Shown one piece after another: positions 34,613-44,416 of a stretch of DNA of 64,000 nucleotides; the first letter of the stretch is position 1, and the number at the start of each line of letters is the position of its first letter. Position numbers and translations under genes: made by a program. The DNA is taken from contig NZ_JAAOEO010000007.1 of the NCBI RefSeq assembly GCF_011393025.1, positions 1 to 64,000 on the forward strand, in the 5' to 3' direction. Source of the DNA: Neobacillus terrae (GTDB lineage Bacteria; Bacillota; Bacilli; Bacillales; Cytobacillaceae). The notes under the pieces are model-generated. The model did no database searches and was not told the origin of the DNA. It worked only from the letters and a program-made list of their open reading frames with translations.

Positions 34613-36085
34613 TTGAAAATTATTATCGGTGGTATTGCTCATGAAACAAATACTTTTTCAAATGTTAAAACGGATGAAGAGTCTTTCCGGCTTTGGGGCT
34701 GGGAGTTAGGAGAAGAAATTGTTGCCCAAAATCGTAAAGTTAGAAATTTCATTGGTGGAATGATTGATAGAGCAGAAGAATTGAAGATTGATATCATTCC
34801 AACCTTTTCAACGTTTGCATATCCTGCTGGAATTATAACAGCAGCTACATATGCATCCCTTATAAATGAATTAATTAGTCAGATCAATAAAGCAGAAGGG
34901 TATGATGCAATTGTATTATCTCTTCATGGTGCTGGCGTTTCAGAGTGCTCTGAGGATTTGGAAGGATCTATTTTAAAAGAGGTTCGATCCGTTGTAGGAT
35001 ATGACATACCTATTATTATCACACTTGATTTACATGCAAATATGACAAAAACAATGGTTGAAGAAGCGACATTAATTCTAGGGAATCATCTATATCCTCA
35101 CACCGATAGCTATGAGATTGGTAGAGAAGCTGTAGAGTATGCACAGAAAATCGTTGAGGATGGTCTTCAACCTACTATGCATCTCACAACCCTACCAATG
35201 ATTATTCCTACATCGACTACAAATCTTTCTCCTGCAAACGATGTCAATCATCTTTGTTATAACTGGGAAAGTGATGATCATGTTATAGATTGTACTTTCT
35301 ATCACGCTTTTCCGTATACGAACATTTCTGAACTTGGTGTTGCTGTCCTTGCCACTACGATTAATGATCCGAATCTAGCCAAACAGGCAGCTGATGAAGT
35401 TGCTGCCTATGTATGGGAACAAAGAGATAACTTCCTAATCAAGCATCCTTCTCCAAAAGAAGGAATTGCCCTTGCCATACAACATGAAGGCCTGCCGGTT
35501 GTCATCAATGAAACTTCTGATAATCCAGGCGGTGGAACTCCTGGTGATGGAACCTATTTATTAAAAGCTCTTCTAGATGAACAAGCAGAGAAATCTTGCT
35601 TTGGTTTCATTTATGACCCTGAAGTTGTAGATCTTGCTTTCAAAGCTGGTGTAGGTTCATGGATTGTGGTAGAACTAGGAGGCAAAACCGATGAGTTACA
35701 TGGGGATTCTATTCCGCTAACTGCATATATAAAGAGTTTAACAGATGGAAAATTTGTTCAATCATCACCTATGGGCAGAGGAGCTCACGTGAACCTTGGC
35801 CGTTCGGTCCGTCTTCAATGTAATAATGTTGATATTATTGTATGTTCGGTGAAAGCACAAACCCTGGATGAACAAATCTTCCTGTTACATGGTATTGATG
35901 TCGCAACGTATAAAATTGTTGGATTAAAATCAAGTCAACACTTTAGAGCAGGCTTTGAACCGATAAGTTCAAAAATCATTACGGTTGATTCACCTGGATT
36001 AACAACCCTAGATTTTACATCCTTTGATTATACAAATTTAAATACTGAAGTTTATCCCTTACAACAAGTAAAAGCATCAAGCTAA
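34613..36085 (+). CDS. M81-family metallopeptidase (MlrC-like)
   Basis: 490 aa. The family start GGIAHETNTFSNV, the metal motif TLDLHANMT, and NHLYPHTDSYEIG are present, together with DNPGGGTPGDGT later. MlrC breaks down linearised microcystin and tetrapeptides that contain D-amino acids and isopeptide links; other M81 members are uncharacterised. TTG 34613 has AGGGGTG 7 nt upstream. It sits in the same run of peptide-degrading genes, supporting use of unusual peptides. Confidence 0.82.
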   Translation: MKIIIGGIAHETNTFSNVKTDEESFRLWGWELGEEIVAQNRKVRNFIGGMIDRAEELKIDIIPTFSTFAYPAGIITAATYASLINELISQINKAEGYDAIVLSLHGAGVSECSEDLEGSILKEVRSVVGYDIPIIITLDLHANMTKTMVEEATLILGNHLYPHTDSYEIGREAVEYAQKIVEDGLQPTMHLTTLPMIIPTSTTNLSPANDVNHLCYNWESDDHVIDCTFYHAFPYTNISELGVAVLATTINDPNLAKQAADEVAAYVWEQRDNFLIKHPSPKEGIALAIQHEGLPVVINETSDNPGGGTPGDGTYLLKALLDEQAEKSCFGFIYDPEVVDLAFKAGVGSWIVVELGGKTDELHGDSIPLTAYIKSLTDGKFVQSSPMGRGAHVNLGRSVRLQCNNVDIIVCSVKAQTLDEQIFLLHGIDVATYKIVGLKSSQHFRAGFEPISSKIITVDSPGLTTLDFTSFDYTNLNTEVYPLQQVKASS

Positions 36086-36478
36086 ATTCTCCTAAATTTA
36101 TTATGTAAACCTAAGATTTTAGAACTTTCCTAACAGAAAAATAAAAAGAGTACTTAGCATTTGGCAAAGAATTCTTTATTTTATGTTACTAATCCTCCCA
36201 TCATCGATTTTTTATTAATTTATATTCAAGTGATGGGGTATTGAAAAAATGAAGCTGGTCATTGGTTTACTATTAACCTGAAGGATCAGCTTCTTTCTTT
36301 TCATATGCTCGTTACAGGTGAGGGTGATATTGACCCTGCCTATGTTGAAGAAGAACCCGATCAAAAACTAGGGACAATTTCCACTGAGAGAGATAACTTT
36401 GAAAAAAGCATCATTTGAAGATGAATATAAACTATCATTAATTGTTTTAATATACCTTAAGCATAGGAGGATATCCAA
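36086..36478. other. Gene-free stretch with a terminator and coding debris
   Basis: GAAGCTGGTC/GATCAGCTTC (36251-36293) followed by a T-rich run looks like a terminator for the M81 gene. Short coding-like debris (about 36310-36415) has no recognisable match. Confidence 0.5.
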
Positions 36479-38449
36479 ATGAGTAAACGCTTATTAGAAG
36501 CAGAAGATTTGGCAAGATTACAGTTTGTCGGTGATCCGCAGGTTTCTCCTCAAAAAGATCGAGTTGCTTATGTTTTAACAAAAATGGATTTCGAAAAAGA
36601 TGGTTATTCTTCTTCTATCTATATTAGTGAATTTGATGGAAGTCAAGTTCGTTTTACTAATCATGATGATGAAAAAAGGTTAATAAAAGATTTTTCACCG
36701 AATTGGTCTCCAGATGGAAAATTCATCACTTTTATATCCAATTTAACTGGATGTAACCAGGTATGGATACGTCCAATATCAGATGACCATGAAGCAACAC
36801 CATTAACCAATCTAAAAGGGAATGTTGTAGAGTATAAATGGTCTCCGGATGGAACCAAACTTGCTTTAACTGTTCAAGAACCACCGGAGGAAAATGATAG
36901 TGATGTAATCGTCGTTACTCGGCTGAGATATAAATTAGACGGAGTAAGTGATTTTCTAAATACACGTAAACACATATACTTGTTTAATCTTGAAACAAAA
37001 GAAAGCTCAAAACTCACCGAGGGAGAATTTGACTTTTATGGCCCATCTTTTTCTCCCGATGGGCAAACCCTTTATTATTTGGGCACGACAGATGAATTTC
37101 AAGAAATAGAATATATTCCTTCTATATGGCAGTATGATTTTACCAAAATGGAAAGTTCATTGTTCCATCAAGGAAAAGGACCTATTACTGCATTATCACC
37201 TTCTCCAGATGGGAAATGGGTTGCGTTTATCGGTCATGATCATGGTGAGTGCTATTCAAAGAATGTAGATGTTTGGGCGATTTCGACAGCCAGTAAGGAA
37301 GTTGTTAATTTGGGCCATACATTGAATCGAACCGTTGACAATCCAGTAAGGGTTGATGCTTCTTATGACACTGGGGCACAAAAGGTCATTTGGGATCAGG
37401 GCAGCTCAAGTCTATATTTTACAGCAACAGACCAAGGCAGCATTCAATTGTATAGAGCAACACTCGAAGGTGAAGTATCAGAACCATTATCTGGGAGTAA
37501 ACATACGATTACCTCTTTTACGATGATAGATGATGAAAAGGCAATACTCGTACAAGCACATAGTCATTCAACTGGCGATCTTGTCCTTCAAAATATAAAC
37601 GAAAAAAAGGATAAAAAGAACTTAACCGATTGGAATGATACGTTATTTAGTGAAATCAGTTTAAGCACTCCTGAACATATTATTTTTACAGGTGAAGATG
37701 GGTTAGAATTTGAAGGTTGGATTTTGCATCCTACTCTTCGAAAGGAAGGGGAGAAACAACCTCTTGTTTTACAAATTCATGGTGGCCCTCATTCAGCCTA
37801 TGGATATGGTTTTCAGCATGAATGGCAGCTAATGGCTGCTCGTGGATATGCCGTTCTCTATACAAATCCTCGTGGTAGCCAAGGTTATGGAGAAGATTTT
37901 ATGAAACGAGTAGTTGGTGACTGGGGTGGAGAGGACTATAAGGACCAAATGACAGCGGTTGATTATGTATTGAAAAAATACGACTATATTGATCGCAATG
38001 AGTTATTTGTAACAGGAATAAGCTATGGTGGTTATATGACCAATATCATTACTACCAGAACAGACCGCTTTAAAGCGGCGGCCACACAAAATTCCGTTAC
38101 CAACCTCTACAGTATGTATGGTACAAGTGACATCGGATTTTATTTTAATGGGGCGCAATTAGGTGGGGCGGATATGTGGGAGGATGAAGAAATTATCATG
38201 AAATATTCACCCATCCGTTATGTAAGGAATGTAAAGACACCAACACTGATTTTGCATAGTGAAAATGATTACCGCTGTCCAATGGAACAAGGAGAACAAT
38301 GGTATATCGCTCTACGCAGATTAGGAGTGAAAACGAAATTCGTTCGTTTTCCTTCTGAAAGTCATGGAATCTCATCAAAAGGAAAACCGAAGCATCGTCT
38401 TGAACGATTAAACCATTTAATCGGTTGGTTTGAAGAACACAGAGAGTAA
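36479..38449 (+). CDS. S9-family prolyl oligopeptidase / acylaminoacyl-peptidase
   Basis: 656 aa. Residues ~1-390 form a TolB-like beta-propeller (repeated FSPDGQ, WSPDG, PSPDGKW). The C-terminal alpha/beta-hydrolase domain has HGGPHSAYG (oxyanion), nucleophile S515 in GISYGGY, ENDYRCP for the acid, and ESHGIS for the histidine. Such enzymes cut short peptides after the propeller filters size, usually in the cytoplasm. GGAGG precedes ATG 36479. Last gene of the peptide block. Confidence 0.88.
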   Translation: MSKRLLEAEDLARLQFVGDPQVSPQKDRVAYVLTKMDFEKDGYSSSIYISEFDGSQVRFTNHDDEKRLIKDFSPNWSPDGKFITFISNLTGCNQVWIRPISDDHEATPLTNLKGNVVEYKWSPDGTKLALTVQEPPEENDSDVIVVTRLRYKLDGVSDFLNTRKHIYLFNLETKESSKLTEGEFDFYGPSFSPDGQTLYYLGTTDEFQEIEYIPSIWQYDFTKMESSLFHQGKGPITALSPSPDGKWVAFIGHDHGECYSKNVDVWAISTASKEVVNLGHTLNRTVDNPVRVDASYDTGAQKVIWDQGSSSLYFTATDQGSIQLYRATLEGEVSEPLSGSKHTITSFTMIDDEKAILVQAHSHSTGDLVLQNINEKKDKKNLTDWNDTLFSEISLSTPEHIIFTGEDGLEFEGWILHPTLRKEGEKQPLVLQIHGGPHSAYGYGFQHEWQLMAARGYAVLYTNPRGSQGYGEDFMKRVVGDWGGEDYKDQMTAVDYVLKKYDYIDRNELFVTGISYGGYMTNIITTRTDRFKAAATQNSVTNLYSMYGTSDIGFYFNGAQLGGADMWEDEEIIMKYSPIRYVRNVKTPTLILHSENDYRCPMEQGEQWYIALRRLGVKTKFVRFPSESHGISSKGKPKHRLERLNHLIGWFEEHRE

Positions 38450-38689
38450 AGTAAATGGGTGTAAAAGACTTAATAATTTTTAAAAAATGACCACAATCGA
38501 ACAAGACTGTTCATTTCCATTTTTTATAACTGTGCTATCATGGAGATCCGGTGAAATATTATTTTTCAATAAAAATTCGGTTACTCCATGAAAAGTGTCA
38601 CAAGCATATCACCTGATATCAACAGTATTTTTGATTCCTAAATTGATATCGTGGTACATGTAAATATCCTAAAACCTGTGAGCATCGAT

Positions 38690-38786
38690 GACGGTATGTC
38701 GGTTACGGACAAACTAAGCAGTGTTCAAACCGATTATCAAGATGCGCAAACCGCTAAAGATGAGTTGGAAAATCTGATAAAGTAAC
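38690..38786 (+). pseudogene. Short unidentified coding remnant
   Basis: The frame ends VTDKLSSVQTDYQDAQTAKD, then ELENLIK and TAA, followed directly by a terminator. It is a helical C-terminus of an unknown protein with no start. Confidence 0.35.
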
Positions 38787-38791
38787 TTCTG

Positions 38792-38822
38792 GATCTGCCC
38801 GTATTGGGCGGTCTTTTTTTTA
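38792..38822 (+). terminator. Intrinsic terminator
   Basis: GCCCGTATTGGGC stem with GA/TC extension, followed by T8. Confidence 0.7.
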
Positions 38823-38944
38823 TGTAAAAACGAGTGATTCATAATAATGTAATGTAAAGTTCGATTTTAAAATGATTTTAGTATCCCTCAGTAGGGTTCC
38901 TCTGATTCTATCTAGAATATAAATTGTATAAAGGTAGGGACTGA

Positions 38945-39102
38945 TATTTTTGAAAATGAATTATCTCAAAAGTTGGATATTCTAAAGCATTATTTAAATG
39001 ACTCCTCATATACAGTGGAATTCACCGCAGGCATGTCCACCGAAGCGGGATTGCCTGACTTTTCGGCTTGTTTGAAAAGAACATCCAAGTCATCTCCATG
39101 AA
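38945..39102 (+). pseudogene. N-terminal remnant of a Sir2-like protein
   Basis: The frame reads HYLNDSSYTVEFTAGMSTEA, then GLPDFSA and a stop. TGAGMSTESGIPDFR is the NAD-binding signature of Sir2 proteins; here one glycine is lost and the frame ends soon after. It is only a fragment. Confidence 0.5.
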
Positions 39103-39139
39103 GAGGGAACATCGAGACTTAATAGAAAAAGTAGATAAT

Positions 39140-39484
39140 TTCATGCATTACAATATTATCGAGCGAAATTTCCAACATTTTCAGAGCCAGAAAAACTAAT
39201 GGCTGTGCCAACTGCATTTTCAACGAAGAACAAAAGGAAGGAAGACGTTCGTATTGCCATGGCTGGGACTACTGAAGATGTCCAATACAACTGGGAAAAC
39301 CCGTGTTTCTGGCTTACCAACGGAAAAGCATTCCAAGGTTATAATTACTTTAATCCCAATTAAGTAAAACATTAACATGTATCACAGAAGCGGTTATTTC
39401 CCGCCAGAAGAAAGACAAGATGACTATGCCGGATTCAATCGAAGCGAATTGCGGAAACATGTTCAAAGTCTGGTGGAGAAGTGA
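39140..39484 (+). pseudogene. Unidentified coding remnants
   Basis: An open frame ends NWENPCFWLTNGKAFQGYNY, then a stop at 39361-39363; a second short frame (MYHRSGYFPPEERQDDYAGF) ends near 39484. Neither has a start or a recognised family. They show the locus was degraded. Confidence 0.35.
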
Positions 39485-39566
39485 ATAAATAAGAGCCTAA
39501 TCTTAGTGTGATAAGGCCCCTTAGTCATAGATTCAATTGTTCTTAAGTCCATTACAGTAATCGAAT

Positions 39567-39755
39567 CAAACGCCACTTTCGATGATATCCAGGGCGCGAA
39601 ATATGGGACAAAGGATACAGAATTTAGTCTCCGCGCTGAAAGAAACGGAACAGGAGATGAAGGTATCTACACGATTACCTATGAAATAACAGATAAAGCC
39701 GGGAACAAAACAGAAGCCAAAGTAACTGTTACCGTTCCAAAAGGTAATAAATAAG
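39567..39755 (+). pseudogene. C-terminal fragment of an Ig-like/cell-surface protein
   Basis: The frame reads YTITYEITDKAGNKTEAKVT, ending VTVPKGNK and TAA. The ITYEITDKAGNKTEA pattern is that of bacterial Ig-like surface domains with a YxVtDsaGNts core. Start and other domains are missing. Confidence 0.55.
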
Positions 39756-39764
39756 TCAGGCTTG

Positions 39765-39794
39765 AAGGTTATCGCTAACGCGGTGGCCTTTTTT
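39765..39794 (+). terminator. Terminator after the Ig-like remnant
   Basis: AAGGTTATCGC/GCGGTGGCCTT-type imperfect stem, then a long T run. Confidence 0.55.
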
Positions 39795-39880
39795 TATCTC
39801 TGTATACTTTAATCAACTGAAAATGCTTTGATTTTATTATATTTAGAAACAAAAAGAGCCTGTTCCTGGAACAAGCTCTT

Positions 39881-41506
39881 TTATTTCACCGCTTTTCTGG
39901 TGCTTTCGGATGCAAAATCTGCGATAACGACGAGAACCATGTAACAAATCAAAAGCAGTGTTAGATTGGTATATTGGAAGTAACTCATACTCAATTTAAA
40001 CTGCATTCCCAAACCTCCGGCACCGACAAAACCTACAACAATGGTCGTCCGCATAATGACTTCCCAGCGGTATAAAATGTAGGTTAAAAACCTTGGTAAT
40101 ACTCTTGGAAGAATGCCATAGTAAAATGACTGCAATCGTGAAGCGCCCGATGAAGACAGATTACGGATTGGACGGGAATCCATATCCTCAATGACCTCAG
40201 CCCAGAGCTTTCCGAGAATTCCGAAGTTGTGAAGAGCAAGGGCAATGGCACCTGGTAATAAACCCGGCTTAAACAGGAAGATAATCATCATTGCCCATAC
40301 TAACTCAGGAACAGAGCGGGAAAAAATATATAGAACCCGGACAACTCCGAATAGTATCCAGTTATACCATCGCTTTGTTAAGGTTAAGTCCCCGTTGGCG
40401 ATATTTCTTGCTGCAGGGAGGACGGTAATAAATGCTGCGATTGTGGAAAAACCAATTGCCATAATACTCATCTCAAGTGTTTCAATGGTGAGCTTTAAGG
40501 CACTACTCCAGTTTTCTTTATCAAAGAAGGCGGGATGGGGGTTGCCTACACCAAACATACCGCCAAAAAACCGCTGTGCATATTGAATATTTTTATCAGA
40601 AAAAAGTTCAAGGAAATGAACGTCTTCTGTTACATAAACCCATGAAAAAATAATTAAAACAACAGAGAGAAGAGTGGAGAGCCAGCCAATACTGATTCCT
40701 TTCACCCGTTTTCTCTCCACCAAGCCCCGGCGGACAAGATTACTCCACCCGTCAATTAATAGGACCAGGACTATAAGAAAATAAATATAAGACCAAACCT
40801 GGTTGTATTTTAAATCTGCCAATGATAATTGTATCTGATAACCCAGTCCGCCTAATCCTACAAAGCTCATAATGGCAGAGGAACGAATGGAGCATTCAAA
40901 GCGGTACATAGTATAGCTGATCATATCAGCCCAAACTAAAGGCAAATAGCCGTAAATAAGAATTTGTAATTTAGATGCTCCGGCAGCTTTTAATGCCATA
41001 ATCGGCTCTTGCGGAACATCATTCAGCATATCAGCAAAAATCCTGCCCAGAATTCCGCCATATGGAATAGCCAAAGCGAGGATAGCTGCATAAGGGGAAA
41101 GACCGATTGCCGCAACAAAAAGCCATGCCCAAATTAATTCATGAATGGCCCGTGTAAAGCCAAGAATACCGCGGAAAAATATTTTTGAAGTTAGTCTTGA
41201 TACTGTTTTGGAAGTAAGTGTACCGGACGCCAGAATTCCGACGATAAAGGCATAAAGAATGGCTAGAGACATTCCGGTAACAGCATAGGCAAGAGTAATC
41301 CACGCGGCTTTCAAACCAAGAGCCAATATCTCAGCTGTCAAATCCGGTCTGATTACACCTTTTAGTATTTGCAGCATGGTGGGCCAGCCGCCAGTGTGCA
41401 ACAAATCAGAATTCCAGTGGACGGAGAATAAACTCCATACAAAAATAGCGATCAAAAATACCGATAAAATAAACCTTTTTGGCAAGAGAACAGCAGAATT
41501 CTTCAT
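39881..41506 (-). CDS. PhnE-type ABC permease, two permease domains fused
   Basis: A 541-aa protein made of two PhnE-like halves. Each half has its own ATPase-docking EAA loop: PIMALKAAGASKLQILIYGY in the first and RPIRNLSSSGASRLQSFYYG in the second, and each ends with a VGLGGLGYQIQLS or VGAGGLGMQFKLS motif. Typical PhnE is about 270 aa and works as a dimer, so this is a covalently linked dimer. It lies 1 bp after the ATPase gene on the minus strand. No C-P lyase genes are in the window. Confidence 0.85.
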   Translation of the reverse strand: MKNSAVLLPKRFILSVFLIAIFVWSLFSVHWNSDLLHTGGWPTMLQILKGVIRPDLTAEILALGLKAAWITLAYAVTGMSLAILYAFIVGILASGTLTSKTVSRLTSKIFFRGILGFTRAIHELIWAWLFVAAIGLSPYAAILALAIPYGGILGRIFADMLNDVPQEPIMALKAAGASKLQILIYGYLPLVWADMISYTMYRFECSIRSSAIMSFVGLGGLGYQIQLSLADLKYNQVWSYIYFLIVLVLLIDGWSNLVRRGLVERKRVKGISIGWLSTLLSVVLIIFSWVYVTEDVHFLELFSDKNIQYAQRFFGGMFGVGNPHPAFFDKENWSSALKLTIETLEMSIMAIGFSTIAAFITVLPAARNIANGDLTLTKRWYNWILFGVVRVLYIFSRSVPELVWAMMIIFLFKPGLLPGAIALALHNFGILGKLWAEVIEDMDSRPIRNLSSSGASRLQSFYYGILPRVLPRFLTYILYRWEVIMRTTIVVGFVGAGGLGMQFKLSMSYFQYTNLTLLLICYMVLVVIADFASESTRKAVK

Positions 41507-41507
41507 G

Positions 41508-42257
41508 TTACGCTTTCTCCTTTAAAAGGTAAAGCTCTGCTAAAAGGTCATCGGTAACTTGTTCAGTTGGCAAATCAAAAAATATCGCACCATTCTTAAT
41601 CCCAATGATTCTCGTGAAATATTTGCGGGCATATTCAACAGAGTGGAGGCTGGTGATTAGCGTTTGCCGGTTCTCTGAAACGAGATTCACCAGCATGGCT
41701 AACACATCATCTGCCCTCGCAGGATCCAGCGAAGCCACGGGCTCATCAGCCAAAATAATTTCCGGATTTTGTACCAGCAAACGCGCCATTGCAACACGCT
41801 GCTGTTCACCGCCTGACAGATTAGCGGTACTTTCATACGATTTATCGGCTAAACCTACTCGGCTCAACGCCTCCATTGCTAATCCTTTTTCCTGTGGAAC
41901 AAGTAGGGAAATCAATGATTTAACCAATCCCCATTCTGCAAGTCTCCCAGCAAGAACATTGTGCATCACTGCAAGGGGGCCTATTAGATCAAATTGCTGA
42001 CGGATCACACCGACTTTTTTAGCCAATAGCTTACCACGATAAGAAGGAAGGGGATTTTGGTCAATCAGAAGCTCTCCACTTTCAAGTGGAACTAACCCTG
42101 CTATGGTATTTAGCAGGGTAGTTTTCCCAGCTCCGCTAGGTCCAATTAACGCCACTATTTCTCCGTGGTGAATGGTAAAAGAAAGGGAAGATAATGCTAT
42201 CTTCCGCTCAAAGTGTTTCGTTATATTTTTTGCTTCAATAATGGTCTTTGAAGACAT
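41508..42257 (-). CDS. PhnC-type ABC transporter ATPase
   Basis: 249 aa. Walker A GPSGAGKTTLL, signature LSGGEQQRVAMARLL, Walker B IILADEP and H-loop SLHSV. It belongs to the phosphonate/phosphate-type ATPases by its gene order (binding protein, ATPase, permease). 14 bp separate it from the binding-protein gene. Confidence 0.87.
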   Translation of the reverse strand: MSSKTIIEAKNITKHFERKIALSSLSFTIHHGEIVALIGPSGAGKTTLLNTIAGLVPLESGELLIDQNPLPSYRGKLLAKKVGVIRQQFDLIGPLAVMHNVLAGRLAEWGLVKSLISLLVPQEKGLAMEALSRVGLADKSYESTANLSGGEQQRVAMARLLVQNPEIILADEPVASLDPARADDVLAMLVNLVSENRQTLITSLHSVEYARKYFTRIIGIKNGAIFFDLPTEQVTDDLLAELYLLKEKA

Positions 42258-42270
42258 TTCTAAACACCTT

Positions 42271-43173
42271 CTACTGTATCATCTTTAATGCTTTTGCTAC
42301 CTTTTCGATTTTAGCATAATTAGAATTCTTCGTTTCAACAAATTTATCTGTCTGGAAGAAATCGGTAATTTCTTTTTGCTGTGTTGTGATGGATAAAACG
42401 GCATCCTTCACTTTTTTATCTGCACCTTTACCAAAAACGTCATTTACATTGCTGTTAAGTGTCCAGTTATAGTCGTAGAAAGAAGGAGTTGTATAGAAAA
42501 CTTTTACTTTATTTGGATCAACTTTGTGGTCTTTCACAGCTGTCTGCCATACTGCTTCATTTAAAGCACCAGCTTTGAAGGCACCAGACTCAACTAATTT
42601 ATAGGTTGTATCATGAGAGCCAGAAAAGTTTGGTTTACCGTCAAAATCTTTATTGGCATCAATGCCAGCTTGCATTAGATAATAGCGGGGCATTAAGTGG
42701 CCAGATGTAGAGCTTTCACTTCCAAATGTGAACGATTTGCCTTTTAAATCTTCAAGCTTATTAATGCCAGATGAAGGCTGTGTAATGAATACTGAGTGGA
42801 ATTGTGAGTCACGTGGTCGCTGAGCGAATGAATCTGCATCAGGAACAAGAGCTCTCGCTTGTACACTTGTTAGTCCGCCAAACCATGCCATATGAATTTC
42901 ACCACGCTGGAAAGCAGTTACGAGCGCTGCATAATCAACAGACGGAACAAATTCAACCTTCATGCCTGTTTTTTCACTTAAGTATTTAGCAACAGCAGTC
43001 ATGCCTTTACTTAGGTCAGCTGCATTTTGGTCTGGAATTGCTCCTATTTTAAACACTTCCTGTGTTTTTGCTTCTTTCTTTTCTTTGCCAGTCTTTTTAT
43101 CATTCTGTCCGCTGCAAGCAGCTAAGGAGAAAACAAGAACAGCTAAAATGATAATTGAAACCCATTTTTTCAT
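42271..43173 (-). CDS. PhnD-type phosphonate/oxyanion-binding lipoprotein
   Basis: 300 aa. Signal peptide with lipobox SLAACSG, then FKIGAIPDQNAADLSKGM and the FGSESSTSGHLMPRYYLMQ anion loop of the PhnD/Phosphate_acetyltransferase-like binding family. ATG 43173 is chosen because GAGGTG lies upstream; a longer frame from 43188 reads MRCKIM first. Likely ligands are phosphonate, phosphite or phosphate. Confidence 0.85.
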   Translation of the reverse strand: MKKWVSIIILAVLVFSLAACSGQNDKKTGKEKKEAKTQEVFKIGAIPDQNAADLSKGMTAVAKYLSEKTGMKVEFVPSVDYAALVTAFQRGEIHMAWFGGLTSVQARALVPDADSFAQRPRDSQFHSVFITQPSSGINKLEDLKGKSFTFGSESSTSGHLMPRYYLMQAGIDANKDFDGKPNFSGSHDTTYKLVESGAFKAGALNEAVWQTAVKDHKVDPNKVKVFYTTPSFYDYNWTLNSNVNDVFGKGADKKVKDAVLSITTQQKEITDFFQTDKFVETKNSNYAKIEKVAKALKMIQ

Positions 43174-43459
43174 AATTTTGCACCTCAATTAAATATCGAT
43201 TTTTTTCTTACTGCTCTATTTTACTCTAAAAAATTATTCAAGCAAAATAAAATATAAAACTTTTATATATTAATCATAAATATTTTTTATAAATCTCGCA
43301 AAAAAAAAGACCCTTACGTACCAATTTATTAACTTCAACATGCCTTTTGTTAAGCAACTTCAGTAAAAAAGAGATAACTACTCTACGGTCCAGAAAAAAT
43401 TTATAGCTGAGTACGATGTTCAAAAACTTTAGTTGTACATTGATTCTCCGTTTGAAAAA

Positions 43460-43935
43460 CAGGCATATGAATAGTTTAGGAACCTAGGCAGGTGAGTTCT
43501 ACCTAAAATCCTAACTTGAGGTTATTGGTAAGCTATTGTGCACTAATAAAAGCGTAGAGGATATAACCGATTGCGGACATTAGAATCTGAAACAATATTT
43601 GATTCAGCAAAATTATTGAGATGGAGATAGAAAATAAGGAAACCTTGGCTGTGTCTGGAGTCCACGAAGACGGCTAAGGCTCTCTGATAAAAGCAAACTA
43701 TGTACCACCCAGGGGTGGATGGTACAAGATAATTTTACCAGTATAACAAGATGTTTAGGTAACGTTCGTATTAGACCTAATGGTGCTAACGTGGCAGGTT
43801 AGCGAAAGAAGGAATAATTTATTTCTGTATCGAATGAAAATATTGTTAAAACCAAAGGGAGATGTGTAGGGTGAGCGCACGCTGGAAGGTAGAGCGATAG
43901 CAAAACTACGGGAGGACTTTCACAATGGTAGGCCA
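43460..43935 (+). ncRNA. Probable group II intron 5' portion (domains I-III), RT missing
   Basis: A gene-free, structured stretch with blocks that look like group II intron RNA: GCTAACGTGG, GGTTAGCGAAAGAAGGAAT, GGGTGAGCGCACGCTGGAAG and GAGCGATAGC...CTACGGGAGGA. These resemble the late domain I to domain III part of Bacillus introns. No maturase frame follows, unlike in an intact intron. I base this on sequence feel, not on a covariance search. Confidence 0.42.
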
Positions 43936-44416
43936 GCAATGTTTACAAATGCACAAATAGTGTATGCTCTCTCTTCTTAAGATACACTCATACAAGCAAG
44001 TTGAAGGTATGACAGTATATCAAAAAGCACTTTAATAAGGTCAAAACGGCGGCAGTCGGTGAAGTGAAACCGGCTCTTTTTTATGTTTAGAATTGAGAAT
44101 GATGGAAAAGATTATTATTAATCCTGAAATGTATCATCCCTTTTTAAAGAAATTCTATTATGCTCTAACGGTAAGATTAGTTGAACTAGAAATGTTAAAA
44201 TAAAGAAAAATCTTAAAGTTCAACATCTTCAGAAGTACCACAAGCGAGAGATAATATCAATGGTGTTTGGCTGGCAAAAGGAAAACAGGATGGGTTAATA
44301 GCACTTGGTATTTAATAATGGGCAATTAACAGTCAATTACGTGCCTATCAATCAACTAATTTTCAAGATATTGATTAGTATATTTAATTTAATATCAAAG
44401 GAGTGAGGAAGATAAA
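43936..44416. other. Gene-free stretch upstream of the esterase gene
   Basis: Includes a possible terminator-like hairpin near 44050-44085 (CGGCAGTCGG/CCGGCT, then T6). No supported coding frame is seen. Confidence 0.4.

Noticed and set aside
39881..43173. Complete phosphonate degradation locus
   Set aside because: Only the transporter is present. No phnG-M, phnX or ptxD-like gene was seen in the window.
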